From the NCBI GenBank assembly GCA_905221605.1, contig CAJNDS010002749.1, positions 48,501-112,500 on the forward strand: 64,000 nucleotides of DNA. The letters are read 5' to 3'. The DNA is from Symbiodinium natans. Taxonomy: Eukaryota > Sar > Dinophyceae > Suessiales > Symbiodiniaceae. Numbering within the stretch: the first letter of the stretch is position 1; each line of letters begins with the position of its first letter. The notes beneath the pieces are model-generated. The model saw nothing but the letters and a program-made list of their open reading frames with translations, did not search any database and had not been told where the DNA came from. The position numbers and the translations under genes are program-made. Shown here piece by piece: positions 27,626 through 37,608 of the stretch.

Positions 27626-27910
27626 CTACTTCTCAAACAAAGCGCGCAGCATTCTCCCCGTGACTGTCCACATGTTCTGGTTTTTGTACCAGTACGTGAA
27701 CTGCGCTACCCGGATCTTGCGATTCATGATAGGATTCCCCGGCTTTCGAGACACGAACTTGAGAGTTTTCCGGAGATGTCCCCAAAAGCGGTCGATGATC
27801 TGGGTGCCCGATTTCACTTTCAACGTTGGACCGGATGGAATCTTGACCGTGTAAACCTTCGTGTACGTCGGGTTGACCCATGTGGCCTTAGGCAAAGCAT
27901 GTTGACACAC
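27626..27910 (-). CDS. transposase, C-terminal exon
   Basis: 95 codons on the minus strand. The core KATWVNPTYTKVYTVKIPSG is followed by KSGTQIIDRFWGHLRKTL, which matches the third catalytic segment of the ISXO2/IS1595 DDE domain, with Asp where most relatives have Glu or Asn. It ends in a stop after RALFEK. It is separated from the main ORF by about 66 bp with GT-AG-like borders (ACTAG|GTAGCA ... ATGTAG|GTGTG), but the phase does not fit cleanly. Confidence 0.65.
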   Translation of the reverse strand: MCQHALPKATWVNPTYTKVYTVKIPSGPTLKVKSGTQIIDRFWGHLRKTLKFVSRKPGNPIMNRKIRVAQFTYWYKNQNMWTVTGRMLRALFEK

Positions 27911-27976
27911 CTACATATATTAAGAGAACTTGGATGCAAATACATAACAAACTGAACACAAAAAAATGCTACCTAG

Positions 27977-28926
27977 TGGCTTTTCCACGCACGAGCTTTC
28001 GAACTTTTTTGCGCACCACGTTACAGTGGATGACATTGGGGATCTTCATCTTTGTAAGCGCGGGCTCCGTCTGTGTGAAGGATAACTTGCTTGTTGTGCA
28101 AGTGCTTGCGTGCGATAGGGGCCCAATCACGCTTTCTGATTGCACCTGGGCCTGGTGCTCGCTTGTGTGTCAGAGCTGGTTTCAGGCGAAAGAGCATCAG
28201 CGAATCGGGCCGACCTCGTTCAACTAGCCCTCCCCATTGTTCCCATTGCACTTTCTTCACTGCACTGGACGCGTTCTGATCCTCCCCTTTTCCTAGGTCC
28301 ACCTCATCTGCCTCGACATCATGCCACTGTCCGTAGGTAATAGTTTTTTCTCTTTCCATGACGAACTGGGATCTTGCAATGTCGTAGTTGGTGTAAATGG
28401 TGTTCACTACCTTGTCATCCACATCGAGAATGAGGTGAGCCGAGACCGATGGGACCCCTGCTGCAGCACATAGAAGGAGTGCAGCTTGCTTTCCCAGAGG
28501 AGTGTGACCACGGCCACAGATAAAAATAGGATGGAAGTCATGTGGGGAAATGCGCCGCATGCATGATTTCTTGTTGCAGCGATAAACCGATGCTTGCTTG
28601 CATGAGTCGAAGTAGCGTGCTCCGAAAACACCTTGGCCACAATGAGGACATGACTTGCCTTTCCACTTCTGAATGATGTTGTCTTTTTCAAGTAGTGCGA
28701 GTAGAGACTCTTCTTCCATGTTGGCAAGCTCTTGCACCGAGCGGTGCCACTTCTGCTTGTCGAGTGTGTTCTTGACAGTGGGAGTGCCGTGTCGAACATA
28801 CTTCACCTTGACGAACTTTTTCTTGGTCGCATTTGCTGGCTTCTTCAAAGCTCTTTGCTTACCTCGTTTCGATGACGGCCACGAGGAAGGAGACGAGTTC
28901 ATAGCCTTCTTGATTTTCTTCGGCAT
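27977..28926 (-). CDS. IS1595/Merlin-like transposase, main part
   Basis: The likely start is the ATG at 28926 (MPKKIKKAMNSS...). It has a basic N-terminus, then a four-Cys zinc ribbon (CPHCGQ ... CNKKSC), a helix-turn-helix-like region (LGKQAALLLCAAAGVPSVSA) and the DDE domain with Asp at 28308-28306 (VEADEVDLGK) and Asp at 28071-28069 (LHTDGARAYK). A single extra base at 28050 breaks the frame. The continuation (MKIPNVIHCNVVRKKVRK) runs in the next frame to about 27977. The enzyme family cuts and pastes DNA by a two-metal mechanism. Confidence 0.75.
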
Positions 28927-29100
28927 GTGGGGCAAGAAGCACACTTGCTGTACAACCGGTTTGATCAAAACTAAACGACCCAGACGACACACTTGTGAGT
29001 GATGCGACCCGTGCTGTGTGCATGTGCAAGATAAAAAAACGACAGAAGCACGCTCGGAGACTTTTGCTGTGGAGCGTGCTTTCCATGGTGCTAGCAGTGA

Positions 29101-29330
29101 GACTCAAAACTGTTCTACCACCTTTCCTTCCCACACCCTGGGATTATACATGCGATGAGACAATACGATTACTATAAAACAGCCATTAAAAGCATGATCT
29201 ACTTATTGTGTATGTTTAGCTGCTGTTTGTCATGCTTCATGTGGCATGTGCGTCTGCGAGACTCAAAACTGTTCTGCCACCTTTCTCCCATACCCTGGGA
29301 TTGCACAAGCGAAGAGACGATACTGCGGTA
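29101..29330. repeat. direct duplication between the transposon genes
   Basis: Segments near 29101-29171 and 29261-29330 share ACTCAAAACTGTTCT, CCACCTTTC and ACCCTGGGATT. They lie upstream of the transposase and downstream of the accessory gene on the minus strand, a plausible regulatory region. Confidence 0.65.
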
Positions 29331-29331
29331 T

Positions 29332-30531
29332 CTACATGCCCTCTTCGACATCCATCTCATCATGAGCATCCCTCTCATCCTGAGCATCTGCTCCCGGCAC
29401 TCCCTCGAGATCACACGACATATCCCCTGCTTCATCCTCTGCTTCCCGACGGAGGTCGTCTTCCATGTACTCCATCTCTTGCTCTAAGAGCTTCTCCAGG
29501 TCTTGACTGAGTCCTTCGAGTTCGTCCGGTGCACCGGCATGCTCTGACATGTCTGTGGAGGGCTTGCTGATAGTCGTGACGTTTACGGGCGCCTTGCTCA
29601 CTGACGGCTGGCGTACTGGCGAGGGTGAGTCATCCAAGTCAATGACCACATTGACGGCAGACAAGGAGCGGAACACATTTGATGGAATCTCTTGCTTCAC
29701 TGCCATTGGCTTGCGTGTGGGTGTGCTGGGGATTTCCTGCTTGATGTTGACGGGTGGGATTGCAGCTTTTGATGCAGCGCCGTCTGCACTCGCTGAAGCA
29801 CTGGCCGCGGCACAGGCTGTGTTTGCATGGGGCTTGGGGAGGGTTGGCGGCGGCGTCATGTTTCGGCGAAGTTCCTCTGCGATGTTGATTCCGACTGGGT
29901 TGTGCTGCGAAGGCTCTGGTCTCGAGGCTGCACATCCGAAAGGGCTCCCTCGGCTGATGATGGTGACTCTCTTCGGTAAGTTTGCGACGTCTCCTGCCAT
30001 AGCCTTTTTGACCCAGTTGGCCTCCCACTCAACCTTCTCCTCGAAGTCTGCAGGCAAGTCTACTCCTCCCTTCCTGTGATAGTCGTACACTCCCCTCGAC
30101 TCTGCATGGAGCAAGTCGGTTTTCTTGCCAAGGGGTATGCGAATCACTGGGGTTGCCACCTCACTCGCTGGGCGGATGTAGAGGCACTGGGATGTGTGGA
30201 GAAAGACATGTGTGCGCTTCAGGACTGCCATGATGTTTGTTTCTGAGAGATCTTTCGAACACCATGCGGACTCGAGCATTTTCATAAACTCGTCGTGGCT
30301 GACATAGGAAGGCACTCCATTCTCGATTTCAAGCAAGGGTTGGTTGAGCTTCGGCTCTGCTTTCACGTCAAAGTCGTTCACGCAGTAAATTCGCGTCTGC
30401 CCCTTTACCCATTTTGCTGCACCCCACCTCTCCTTCGACATGCTTTCAATGTTGCCGACGTCGGTGAAAGCCTTTACCTTCTTAAACGGCTGCTCACACA
30501 GCGAGCCATCGTCGAAGATGTCAGGCCTCAT
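29332..30531 (-). CDS. transposon accessory protein, C-terminal part with SUMO-type motifs
   Basis: A 399-codon ORF with an N-terminal globular part (MRPDIFDDGSLCEQPFKKVK...) and a disordered Ala/Ser/Pro-rich linker. Two consensus SUMO-acceptor motifs (NIKQEIPS, AVKQEIPS) and one SUMO-interaction-like motif (VVIDLDD) are followed by a strongly acidic C-terminal tail. No enzymatic family is recognised. It probably continues the ORF 30691-31653, since coding-like sequence in another frame bridges the gap (30603-30690). Confidence 0.6.
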   Translation of the reverse strand: MRPDIFDDGSLCEQPFKKVKAFTDVGNIESMSKERWGAAKWVKGQTRIYCVNDFDVKAEPKLNQPLLEIENGVPSYVSHDEFMKMLESAWCSKDLSETNIMAVLKRTHVFLHTSQCLYIRPASEVATPVIRIPLGKKTDLLHAESRGVYDYHRKGGVDLPADFEEKVEWEANWVKKAMAGDVANLPKRVTIISRGSPFGCAASRPEPSQHNPVGINIAEELRRNMTPPPTLPKPHANTACAAASASASADGAASKAAIPPVNIKQEIPSTPTRKPMAVKQEIPSNVFRSLSAVNVVIDLDDSPSPVRQPSVSKAPVNVTTISKPSTDMSEHAGAPDELEGLSQDLEKLLEQEMEYMEDDLRREAEDEAGDMSCDLEGVPGADAQDERDAHDEMDVEEGM

Positions 30532-30690
30532 GGCGGTACCGACTTGGCCTTAGAGATATTTTTAGCCTGGAAAACCCTTTGATTGTAAATCAAAGAACTC
30601 GTTTAAACATGTTTTGCCGAGTTTCCTCGAAAGAAATCAAACTCGGAGGCTTGGCGAAATGATGCTTTGACCTCATCTGACTTGCCGAGC

Positions 30691-31653
30691 TTAGTAATCC
30701 AGTACCTCGATAGAGCCATGGCAATGGACCTTGCCACTGGTGTTTTCGCCTGGGACGCCGTGGAAGCCGAGTGCTTTTTCCGACAAAGATGCAAAGAGAG
30801 GACCCAGAGCATTGAGAAACCTCACATCCAAGTCGTAGAGAGTTAATGGCCACACTTCATGCACTTGTGCCAGAACTCCATCCTGAGCTAGATTTCGCAG
30901 ACTCTTTTCCACTAGCACAGGCGACCAACGATGGAGAGGAGAGTCCCTTGATGATGTCTGGATTGTCACCCAACGAAGCATCCGATTCCGAGTATTGTCC
31001 CTGGGCCCATGTGCTTCGATGTAGTCGAAGCCTCGATCCCACTCTTCTATGGAGCGTTCTTGCTCGGCCTTACCTTCTTCTTGTGTACGAAGAACGTGAT
31101 GGCGGCACTGGAACCCCCCCATTTGCTCGAAGAGATAGTGCAAGCATTTCTTGACCGTCTTGATATCACCCGACCAGTCAACGATATGAGGCTTGCCACA
31201 GCACATGTCACGGACGACGCTGACTTTTGTTTTCTCGGAAAGGTTAATGATTTTGATGACTGCGTACTTCCCATTGTTTTGTGCAAGGACTGCGATGTCG
31301 ATCCGGAAGGTTCCCGACGGGGCCGTCTTCAATCCGAAAGGCAGTGGTAGCTTGCTGAACTCCTTGGACTGAATGCTGTTCTTCAACTCACTCGGTGAAA
31401 AGGTAGGCACGTCCATGACAACATCGACGACGCATTTCACGAACCCCGATTCAGGAAAGTCCAGGATGGGCAGATCCAAAACGTTTAAGGGACCAGGACT
31501 GGACTCGACGAACTGATGCACATCGATGGTGTAGAGTTTCAACTTGGCTACGTGCTCTTTCACTTCCTGCATGGAGACTTCGCCAGACTCCAACATGATG
31601 AGATCGTGGGCCGAGACACTGGCTACTACACTGACAGCAACAACTTGAGACAC
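30691..31653 (-). CDS. transposon accessory protein, N-terminal part
   Basis: A 320-codon ORF (MSQVVAVSVVASVSAHDLIM...). It is a mixed alpha/beta-looking sequence with a Cys/His cluster (KKCLHYLFEQMGGFQCRHH) and no recognised family. It ends at a TAA near 30691, where reading continues in another frame (ITKLGKSDEVKASFRQASEF), suggesting a frameshift or an unrecognised intron. Confidence 0.6.
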   Translation of the reverse strand: MSQVVAVSVVASVSAHDLIMLESGEVSMQEVKEHVAKLKLYTIDVHQFVESSPGPLNVLDLPILDFPESGFVKCVVDVVMDVPTFSPSELKNSIQSKEFSKLPLPFGLKTAPSGTFRIDIAVLAQNNGKYAVIKIINLSEKTKVSVVRDMCCGKPHIVDWSGDIKTVKKCLHYLFEQMGGFQCRHHVLRTQEEGKAEQERSIEEWDRGFDYIEAHGPRDNTRNRMLRWVTIQTSSRDSPLHRWSPVLVEKSLRNLAQDGVLAQVHEVWPLTLYDLDVRFLNALGPLFASLSEKALGFHGVPGENTSGKVHCHGSIEVLDY

Positions 31654-31789
31654 AACTCACTGCTTGCATACGTTCGCACTTGCACTTCCTGTGTCAATCT
31701 GTGCTGAAGAAGCATGTGCTTACATAATATGGGAATTACCTTACATATACTATATATTTATAGACGGAATATATGTAAGAGCTCACCCC

Positions 31790-32236
31790 TGCACCCAAAA
31801 ATCCAAAAATCCAAAAATCCCTGGGGGATTGTCCGGAGAACTTTGGATTTTTGGATTTTTGGATTTTTCGATTGGAAAAGCACTTTCAAGAGGATAAATA
31901 TTTGCAAAAACATTGCGAAAGTACAAAAAGCACAAAAAAGTGCAAAAAACGAAAAAAAGTGCAAAAAGTGCAAAAAAAGCGAAAAAGTGCAAAAAGTGCA
32001 AAAAGTGCAAAAAAGTGCAAAAAGTACAAAAAAGCACGAAAAAGCACAAAAAAGCACCAAAAAAAGCACAAAAAAAACCAAATATCCAAAAAACCAAAAA
32101 ACCAAAAATCCAAAAAATCCAAAGTTTCCTGGAGATTGTCCGGGGAACTTTGGATTTTTGGATTTTTGGACTTCTTTTCCATTTCGCGGTTGGTCCATTG
32201 GGGGGGGGTGAGCATCTATATATATATGTATGCATT
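31790..32236. repeat. right inverted end of transposon
   Basis: Reverse-complement counterpart of the left end, with the GCACTTTTT-type array at about 31919-32080. It carries two copies of the AATCCAAAAATCC palindrome, one inner (31798-31869) and one outer (32103-32169), whereas the left end has one. Confidence 0.8.
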
Positions 32237-32315
32237 TTTTTCATTTGCTTATTTATGTTTCTTATATTTATGTTTATTCCCCACCTTCGGTGTGCGGTTG
32301 TTAGATTTTAAACTC

Positions 32316-32372
32316 AACTCTTCTCCTCGCCCGGAACTCTTCTCCTCGCCCGGAACTCGTCTCCTCGCCCGT
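32316..32372. repeat. 19-bp tandem repeat, 3 copies
   Basis: Unit AACTCTTCTCCTCGCCCGG. Confidence 0.9.
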
Positions 32373-32381
32373 TCTACTCCT

Positions 32382-32485
32382 AGAGACTCCCTGGAGTGCC
32401 CAACCCCAGAGACTCCCTGGAGTGCCCAACCTCAGAGTTTCCCTAGAGTGCCCAACCCCAGAGTTTCCCTGGAGTGCCCAAATCC
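32382..32485. repeat. 26-bp tandem repeat, 4 clean copies
   Basis: Unit AGAGACTCCCTGGAGTGCCC plus AACCCC, decaying to about 32700. Related sequence recurs at 55360-55400, also just upstream of a GGTGGGGATGTTCGAAG motif. Confidence 0.85.
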
Positions 32486-32812
32486 AGTGGCACTGAACCG
32501 GGAGTGCAACCCAGAGACTCCAGAGTGCCCAACCCAGAATCTCCCTGAATTGCCCACTGGAGTACCCAGAGTCTCCCTCCCTGGAGTGCCCAACCCCACA
32601 AACTCCTGAATTCAATCACAGAGTTTTTTCTGGAGGCGCCAACCCACATACTCCTGGAGTCCAGAGTCCCCCTGGAGCGAGACACTCCAGAAACTCCCTG
32701 GAGAGCCCAACGGAGCCAACTCCAGTTGCAAGCACATACAAAGAAAGCTTATTTGAATCAATGTGTCTTTGTTTGAATGTCTTATTTGTGCTCTTTCCTT
32801 TTAACGAGGAGC

Positions 32813-32836
32813 AAGGTGGGGATGTTCGAAGTAAAA
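32813..32836 (+). promoter_or_regulatory. polypurine tract and LTR start of a degraded LTR element
   Basis: AAGGTGGGGA followed by TGTTCGAAGTAAAA. The same string occurs at 55412-55433. A purine tract next to TG is the signature of a 3' LTR start. The LTR end is not identified. Confidence 0.5.
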
Positions 32837-32852
32837 TATTGTTACTGTTGTT

Positions 32853-33387
32853 TTTCCCGAAAGCATCGCGAGGGCTTTTCAGCGGAGATGGTCTTCGGGA
32901 AGGTTCTTCGCTATCGTCATGGACGGATGTCGTGATGGATAATGCATGGATGAATGGCGTGATGGCTTTCTTGGATGTCCTCTTAGTTTTAATGTGTGTT
33001 TAAAGCTCGGGTAGGGCTGGCGGGACTCGCCGTGCCTGCTCAAAAATCGCTCTGGCGCGTAGGAGGTGTTCGCATTCATTTTCGTCCGCGAACGACAACG
33101 GTGCCGTGCTGCTGACGCGTGGGAAGCGTTGGCATTCGACAATTAAACCTCTCGGTATTCGCAGGGTGGCCCGGCGTGACGCTGGCGCGTGCGTCAAGTA
33201 AGAACTATATAGAGAACGGCTGTCCCGAAAGCATTGTCAGCCACGATTGTACCTCGCATAACGCCATCCATCCACGCATCATCCATCACGACGTCCATCA
33301 CGAAATCCATCCATGCGTCAACGATAAAGAGGAACCTTCACGAGGACCACCCTTCCGCTGAACAAAAAACAACCACGCTTTCGGAAA
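32853..33387. repeat. foldback: inverted repeat arms of about 110-125 bp
   Basis: Left arm 32853-32960 and right arm 33261-33387 are imperfect reverse complements. Shared pieces include CCGAAAGC, CAGCGGA, GAAGGTTC and CGTGATGG...GGATGGATGGCGT-type stretches. The spacer is about 300 bp. Confidence 0.75.
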
Positions 33388-33655
33388 TAGGACGACCGTG
33401 CTATCGCCTCCCATGCACCAGCGTCACGGCACCTGCGACACCGAGAGGCTCGGCAACGCCAGAACACGGAGAGGTTCGCGGACGAAAATGCGAGCGGCCT
33501 CCCACGCGCCAGCGCAACGACGCGCCGCGGACGGAGATGGGGCGGTCGTTCGCGGGCGAAAACGCGAACGCCACCTTTCACGGACGAAAACGCGAAACCA
33601 GCGTCACGTCACCCCGTGAACACCGAGAGGGCTGTCGCTCGCGGACGAAAATTCG
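33076..33655. repeat. dispersed GCGGACGAAAATGCGA motif
   Basis: Four plus-strand copies between 33475 and 33655 (variants CGGACGAAAATGCGA, CGGGCGAAAACGCGAA, CGGACGAAAACGCGAA, CGGACGAAAATTCGAA) and one inverted copy near 33085 (TTCATTTTCGTCCGCG). Spacing is irregular. Confidence 0.7.
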
Positions 33656-34214
33656 AACTCCGCACCATCTACACGCGTGCTTCCAGAAACTTCCTCTTCA
33701 TAAAGACTTGATTTCAGGATCCAGCACATTAAGCAGGGTTCTCAGGTCAGGTTGGAGGGGGCGGCTAGCGGGCGAAAGCCCGCCCGAGCCGAGAAAACAA
33801 GGCTACAAAAGAGGCTCCAAAACCAAAAAGGTGGCGCCGTGCTCCCGCTGGCCAAAAGGGGCGCGCCTCCGCCGGAGCTTTGGGAGGCGCCAACCTGTGA
33901 AACCACCGGGCCAGACAGCCAAAAACATGGTCAATGGCTGCAAGGACATACTCAGCCTCGTCCACCTGATGTGACAGTCAAGATTCCCGCCTCAAGGCTA
34001 TAAACCCTCAATCACAAATGACAAATGCTGTCCGTGCGAAGTCAGCTAAGGACTTCGCGAAAAAGAGGCATCCTGCCGGAGGGCCCAAAGCCTAGGAACA
34101 TGTCAAGGGTTTCGGGGTTTGGAGTTTAGGGATTTAGGGTTTAGAGTTGAGGGTTTAAAGTTTCGGGTCTAGGGTTTAGGTTTTACGGCTTAGGCTTCCG
34201 TCTGTTTTCTTCAG

Positions 34215-34473
34215 TTGATACAGTGCTCGCATCTGCCAGCTCATGGGAGAAAGATGGCTGTAGGGTTAGGGTTTAGGATTCAGGGTAATAAACTCTGAAC
34301 CCTAAACCCTGAACCCTTAAAACGCATGGCCAAATCAGGGGGTGTTAAACTCGTAAATTGACTCGTAAACCGAACTGCTTTCCCTGACCAAACCAAACCA
34401 TCGCAGCAACTCACCCCTTGAGAAAATGAAGCGCGGCCGCGCACGGCTTAAGTTCAAAGCCTCGTGGAGCTTG
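34215..34473 (+). CDS. two in-phase exons, basic protein
   Basis: Exon 34215-34259 (acceptor TTTTCTTCAG, 15 codons, LIQCSHLPAHGRKMA, donor GTAGGG) and exon 34423-34473 (acceptor CCTTGAG, 17 codons, KMKRGRARLKFKASWSL, donor G|GTGTCT) join in phase 0. The 163-nt intron starts with GTAGGGTTAGGG and holds CCCTAAA/CCCTGAA units. The second exon is strongly basic. Function is unknown. Confidence 0.5.
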
Positions 34474-34508
34474 GTGTCTGGGTGTAGGGTTTAGAGTTCT
34501 TTGCCCAC

Positions 34509-34562
34509 CTCAATGGCCCGCAGTTTAGCATAGAGTCGACCAAAAGCTAGCTCATCGACATC
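34509..34562 (-). CDS. putative exon, unknown gene
   Basis: Minus strand: acceptor GATGAGAG, 18 complete codons (DVDELAFGRLYAKLRAIE), donor GAG|GTGGGC. A convincing helix-like sequence with no recognised family. Confidence 0.5.
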
Positions 34563-34751
34563 CTCTCATCGTCCGCATGGAACAAGGTTCGAGAGACCCT
34601 AACCCTAAACTCTAAACCCTAGGATTCTTCCTAATTCTTAAAACCTCAAACCTTGAGGGCCCAGAGTAAGTTTAGCGGTTTCGGGGTTGGGGCTCAGGGC
34701 GGGGTGTCGGGCTTGTACTGACCTTCATGAGTTTACAACCCTGCGAGTGAG

Positions 34752-35297
34752 GTGCCTTGGCTCATCCCCAGGCCACCCGTGTCCGCAGCGGTCAAAGCAG
34801 CGGCTGCTGAGTGCAAGGATTTCCGCTTTTGGGAGCGTTTCAGGGCTGTTATAGGGTTTAGAGAGAGAGGTTATAAGTTGTCAGTGGAACAGGTGCCAAG
34901 CTCACAGTTTATAAATCAAAAGTTTTGGATGGGGGGTGGACCCCGCGACAGCCTCGAGAAGCTCCAGGGCAACTGCACCGTAGCCCTGGCCGCTGCCGAC
35001 GCGGTCCATCATCATTCCACAGCAGTAGCTCGCTTGCAACACAGCCCCCCCTCCAAAAAGCCCCCCCCCTCCCGAGACTACCCAGTGCAGCTCCTGGGCT
35101 TGCGCCACGGGTGGGTAGATGTTCACATCGACGGCGGGCGGCGGGCGAGGCTGGCTTCAGAGCTTCAGAGGGCGGGCAGTTGCTATCACCAGATTGATGA
35201 GACTGCCTTCAACAACAAGGGCTACCGTGACATTTTGTTTCTTTGGGCTGAAACCCTGTGCTTTCACAAAAAAAACATAAAACAGAAGAGTAAGTAG
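34752..35297 (+). CDS. hypothetical ORF
   Basis: A 181-codon ORF from ATG (MPWLIPRPPVSAAVKAAAAE...), with an Asp/Gly-rich patch (GWVDVHIDGG) and a basic end. Part of it spans C-rich low-complexity sequence. No family is recognised and both strands are partly open, so it may be chance. Confidence 0.3.
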   Translation: MPWLIPRPPVSAAVKAAAAECKDFRFWERFRAVIGFRERGYKLSVEQVPSSQFINQKFWMGGGPRDSLEKLQGNCTVALAAADAVHHHSTAVARLQHSPPSKKPPPSRDYPVQLLGLRHGWVDVHIDGGRRARLASELQRAGSCYHQIDETAFNNKGYRDILFLWAETLCFHKKNIKQKSK

Positions 35298-37010
35298 CTG
35301 AATCGGGCTGAGCCAAAGTGGCTACGGATTAGGGTTTAGGGTGTAGGGCCCATGGCCCATTCCAACCGTCGCGTGTCAGAGGTGGCCCCCCCCAACTTCC
35401 AAAAGTGCACCCTCCGACTATCATCATAGGACAATACATGACGGAAACGAAGGTAATCCTTAACCCTAAGGACCATTGAACCCCTAAAATTGGGATCACA
35501 TCACGCACCCTTTCCTGCTGTAATGCCTATTAGGGGGGGGGGGGGGGGTGGTTGGGGGGGTGGGGGGCCCGGCTATATGATAACCATACCTTTTAGGGAT
35601 CATTTACTTCCCGAAGCCGTTGTCCTGCTTTGGTTTCACGGTTTTCGCCCCACACTGATAGAATTGGTTGGGGTTGTCTACTTCGATGTTCACGGATAGT
35701 CACGAGTAGGGTTGCGAGTGCCTTAAATAAGGTATAATACAGCTACCGTACTTATAAGCATACATAGAAGTGCCCCTAAACCCTAAACCCTAGACCCTAA
35801 ACCCCAAACCCTCAACCCTGAACCCTGCCCACGTAGAAGTGCCCCTGGTAGGGTTGAGGGCTTCAATGCCGTGGACAAACAGTGCCTGAAGTGTGAAACC
35901 CTCAGCCCTCCAAGTAATGAGGTGCCCTTCCCGAATAGCTTAGGTTTTATGCTTTAGGCTTAGGCCTTAGGCTTTAGGCTTTAGGGTTTTGGGTGAAACA
36001 GGAAGCAAAGGCACACGTCCGGCATATTTCTCGAAGAGGTGGGGAAGATCCGGCAGCTTTGCCTTCACTTGAGGTTTTTTGCGATTTGTGTCTTATAAGA
36101 GGCTTTACGGCTTTGGTGTCTTGGGACGTCTTAGGTTGCTGCTCCTGGGACCCTAGTTTACGGTTCCGTCCGGGCCTTAAGAAGCTCACTGCTCATGGCA
36201 TCGTAGCGGTCTTTTGAGACCTTAGACTTAGCCTAAGACCCTACAAACAAAGATCATTCCCCCGCGCCCTAAGTCGACAAGGCCTAGCAAGAAGCCAAGA
36301 ACGAAAGGCTTTGCCTACGAAAAATCAGGCTTCTCGTGCTTCCATGGATGAGATGATGCCTCTTCCCCCACAAAATACCGGTAGCAAGCAGATTCACTTG
36401 TCTGTCTTCTCCGGCGGGTCCAGGAACGAATGTTCTATGTCGGATGGTAGCTTCATGAAATTCCTCCATATTCTGTCAGCATATACATACAGATGTACAT
36501 ATCTACAATGCCCAACAATGAGGCAAGGATGTGCAGGGCTTAATTAATTGCAGCTCCTTGTATTCGCATTTTTCTAAAGCCCTTAGCCCGGCGCCCTAGC
36601 CCCCCCAAAAAACGCAGTTCGACCCTCATCTCTTCCTGTATTTCGGAAGCAAGCGGTCTCCATGTGCCTGGTTCTTCTCCTCGTAGACGCGACGCACAAG
36701 CGCCTCTCTGAAGGTCTAGATAGGGCAATGTGGAGGTGGGGGGGGGGGGGGGGGGGGCTTCTATTCCTTGTCCCCCCAAAATCTAGAAAACAACCCATAC
36801 ACCCACCAACATTCAAGAAGGAAACCCTGAGCCCTAAGCCCTGAACCACATTTGAACTCACCAAACACAGCAATATGAACCCTCTCTGAATAGAGAGGGT
36901 TGGGGCTTGTAGGCCCGGGGCCTGGAGAGGATATAGGGTTGGTTAGGCTTGGGTTTAGTGTTTAGGGCTTAGGGCTTAGGGCTTAGGGTGTAGGTTTGAG
37001 GCTTTAAGGT

Positions 37011-37119
37011 CTACTTGGAGGTTCATGGGGGAAATTCGTAAGTAGGGTCAGAAGGATGGCAACTCTCTTAGAACCCTCTCGAGGGGACTTATGGTAACCA
37101 CTCATGAACCTCGAAGTAG
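37011..37119. mobile_element. MITE-like element, copy B
   Basis: Inverted ends CTACTTGGAGGTTCATGG (37011-37028) and CATGAACCTCGAAGTAG (37103-37119); 109 bp long. Confidence 0.75.
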
Positions 37120-37287
37120 GGCTTTGAGGTTGTTGGGGAATTGACAGCGCTTTCGGGGCTTTGCGGATTTAGGGTTTAGGGTTGAATAAACAGCTTGTGC
37201 GGTTTAGGGCTTAGGGATCTTGAGGGCTTAGGGTACCTTGCATCTAATTGAGAACCCTTAATAAGAGCTGCTAAGTTTGCCCGGAAC

Positions 37288-37371
37288 GCATTCCCACGAA
37301 GCCGCCATCGCTCTGCCCGCCTGGTACTGTTCCCTCGTGAGCTCGGGAGTCGAGACTTTGTCCTTGCACCA
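37288..37371 (-). CDS. putative exon, unknown gene
   Basis: Minus strand: acceptor CTGTGCAAG, 28 complete codons (WCKDKVSTPELTREQYQAGR...), donor TGC|GTTCCG. Open reading also extends upstream of the acceptor (LGLCK). It is very protein-like, flanked by TTTAGGG-type blocks on both sides. Confidence 0.55.
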
Positions 37372-37608
37372 CTTGCACAGCCCCAGCAAGGATGTGGGGC
37401 TGAGGGTTTAGGGCTTTAGGGGTGCAGTCATGCACGTTCGCGCACCACCCGGCAAACAAAATGCCTTGACTGTGGGTCCCAGAGTTTCCTCTCCCTCGAA
37501 GTTTTTAAGGGTTCTATGTACACTGCATTAAGGTATATGTATAGCTGCCATACATATAACCAGAGCACCCTACTTAAAAGGACCCACCCACTCCAAGTAA
37601 CCCGAAAC

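Larger units (their letters stand above)
26914..32236 (-). mobile_element. 5.3-kb IS1595/Merlin-like DNA transposon
   Basis: Long imperfect inverted ends (26914-27420 and 31790-32236) flank a transposase and an accessory gene on the minus strand. Shared end blocks are a TA microsatellite, GGTCGCCCCCCCC...AATGGACCAACC, arrays of GCACTTTTT, GCAAATATTTGTCCTCTTGAA and a palindrome built on AATCCAAAAATCCAAAG. The target duplication cannot be read because both ends are AT microsatellites. Confidence 0.8.

Noticed and set aside
36610-36625. tRNA B-box-like GTTCGACCC
   Set aside because: No A box, acceptor stem or T-stem pairing could be found around it.
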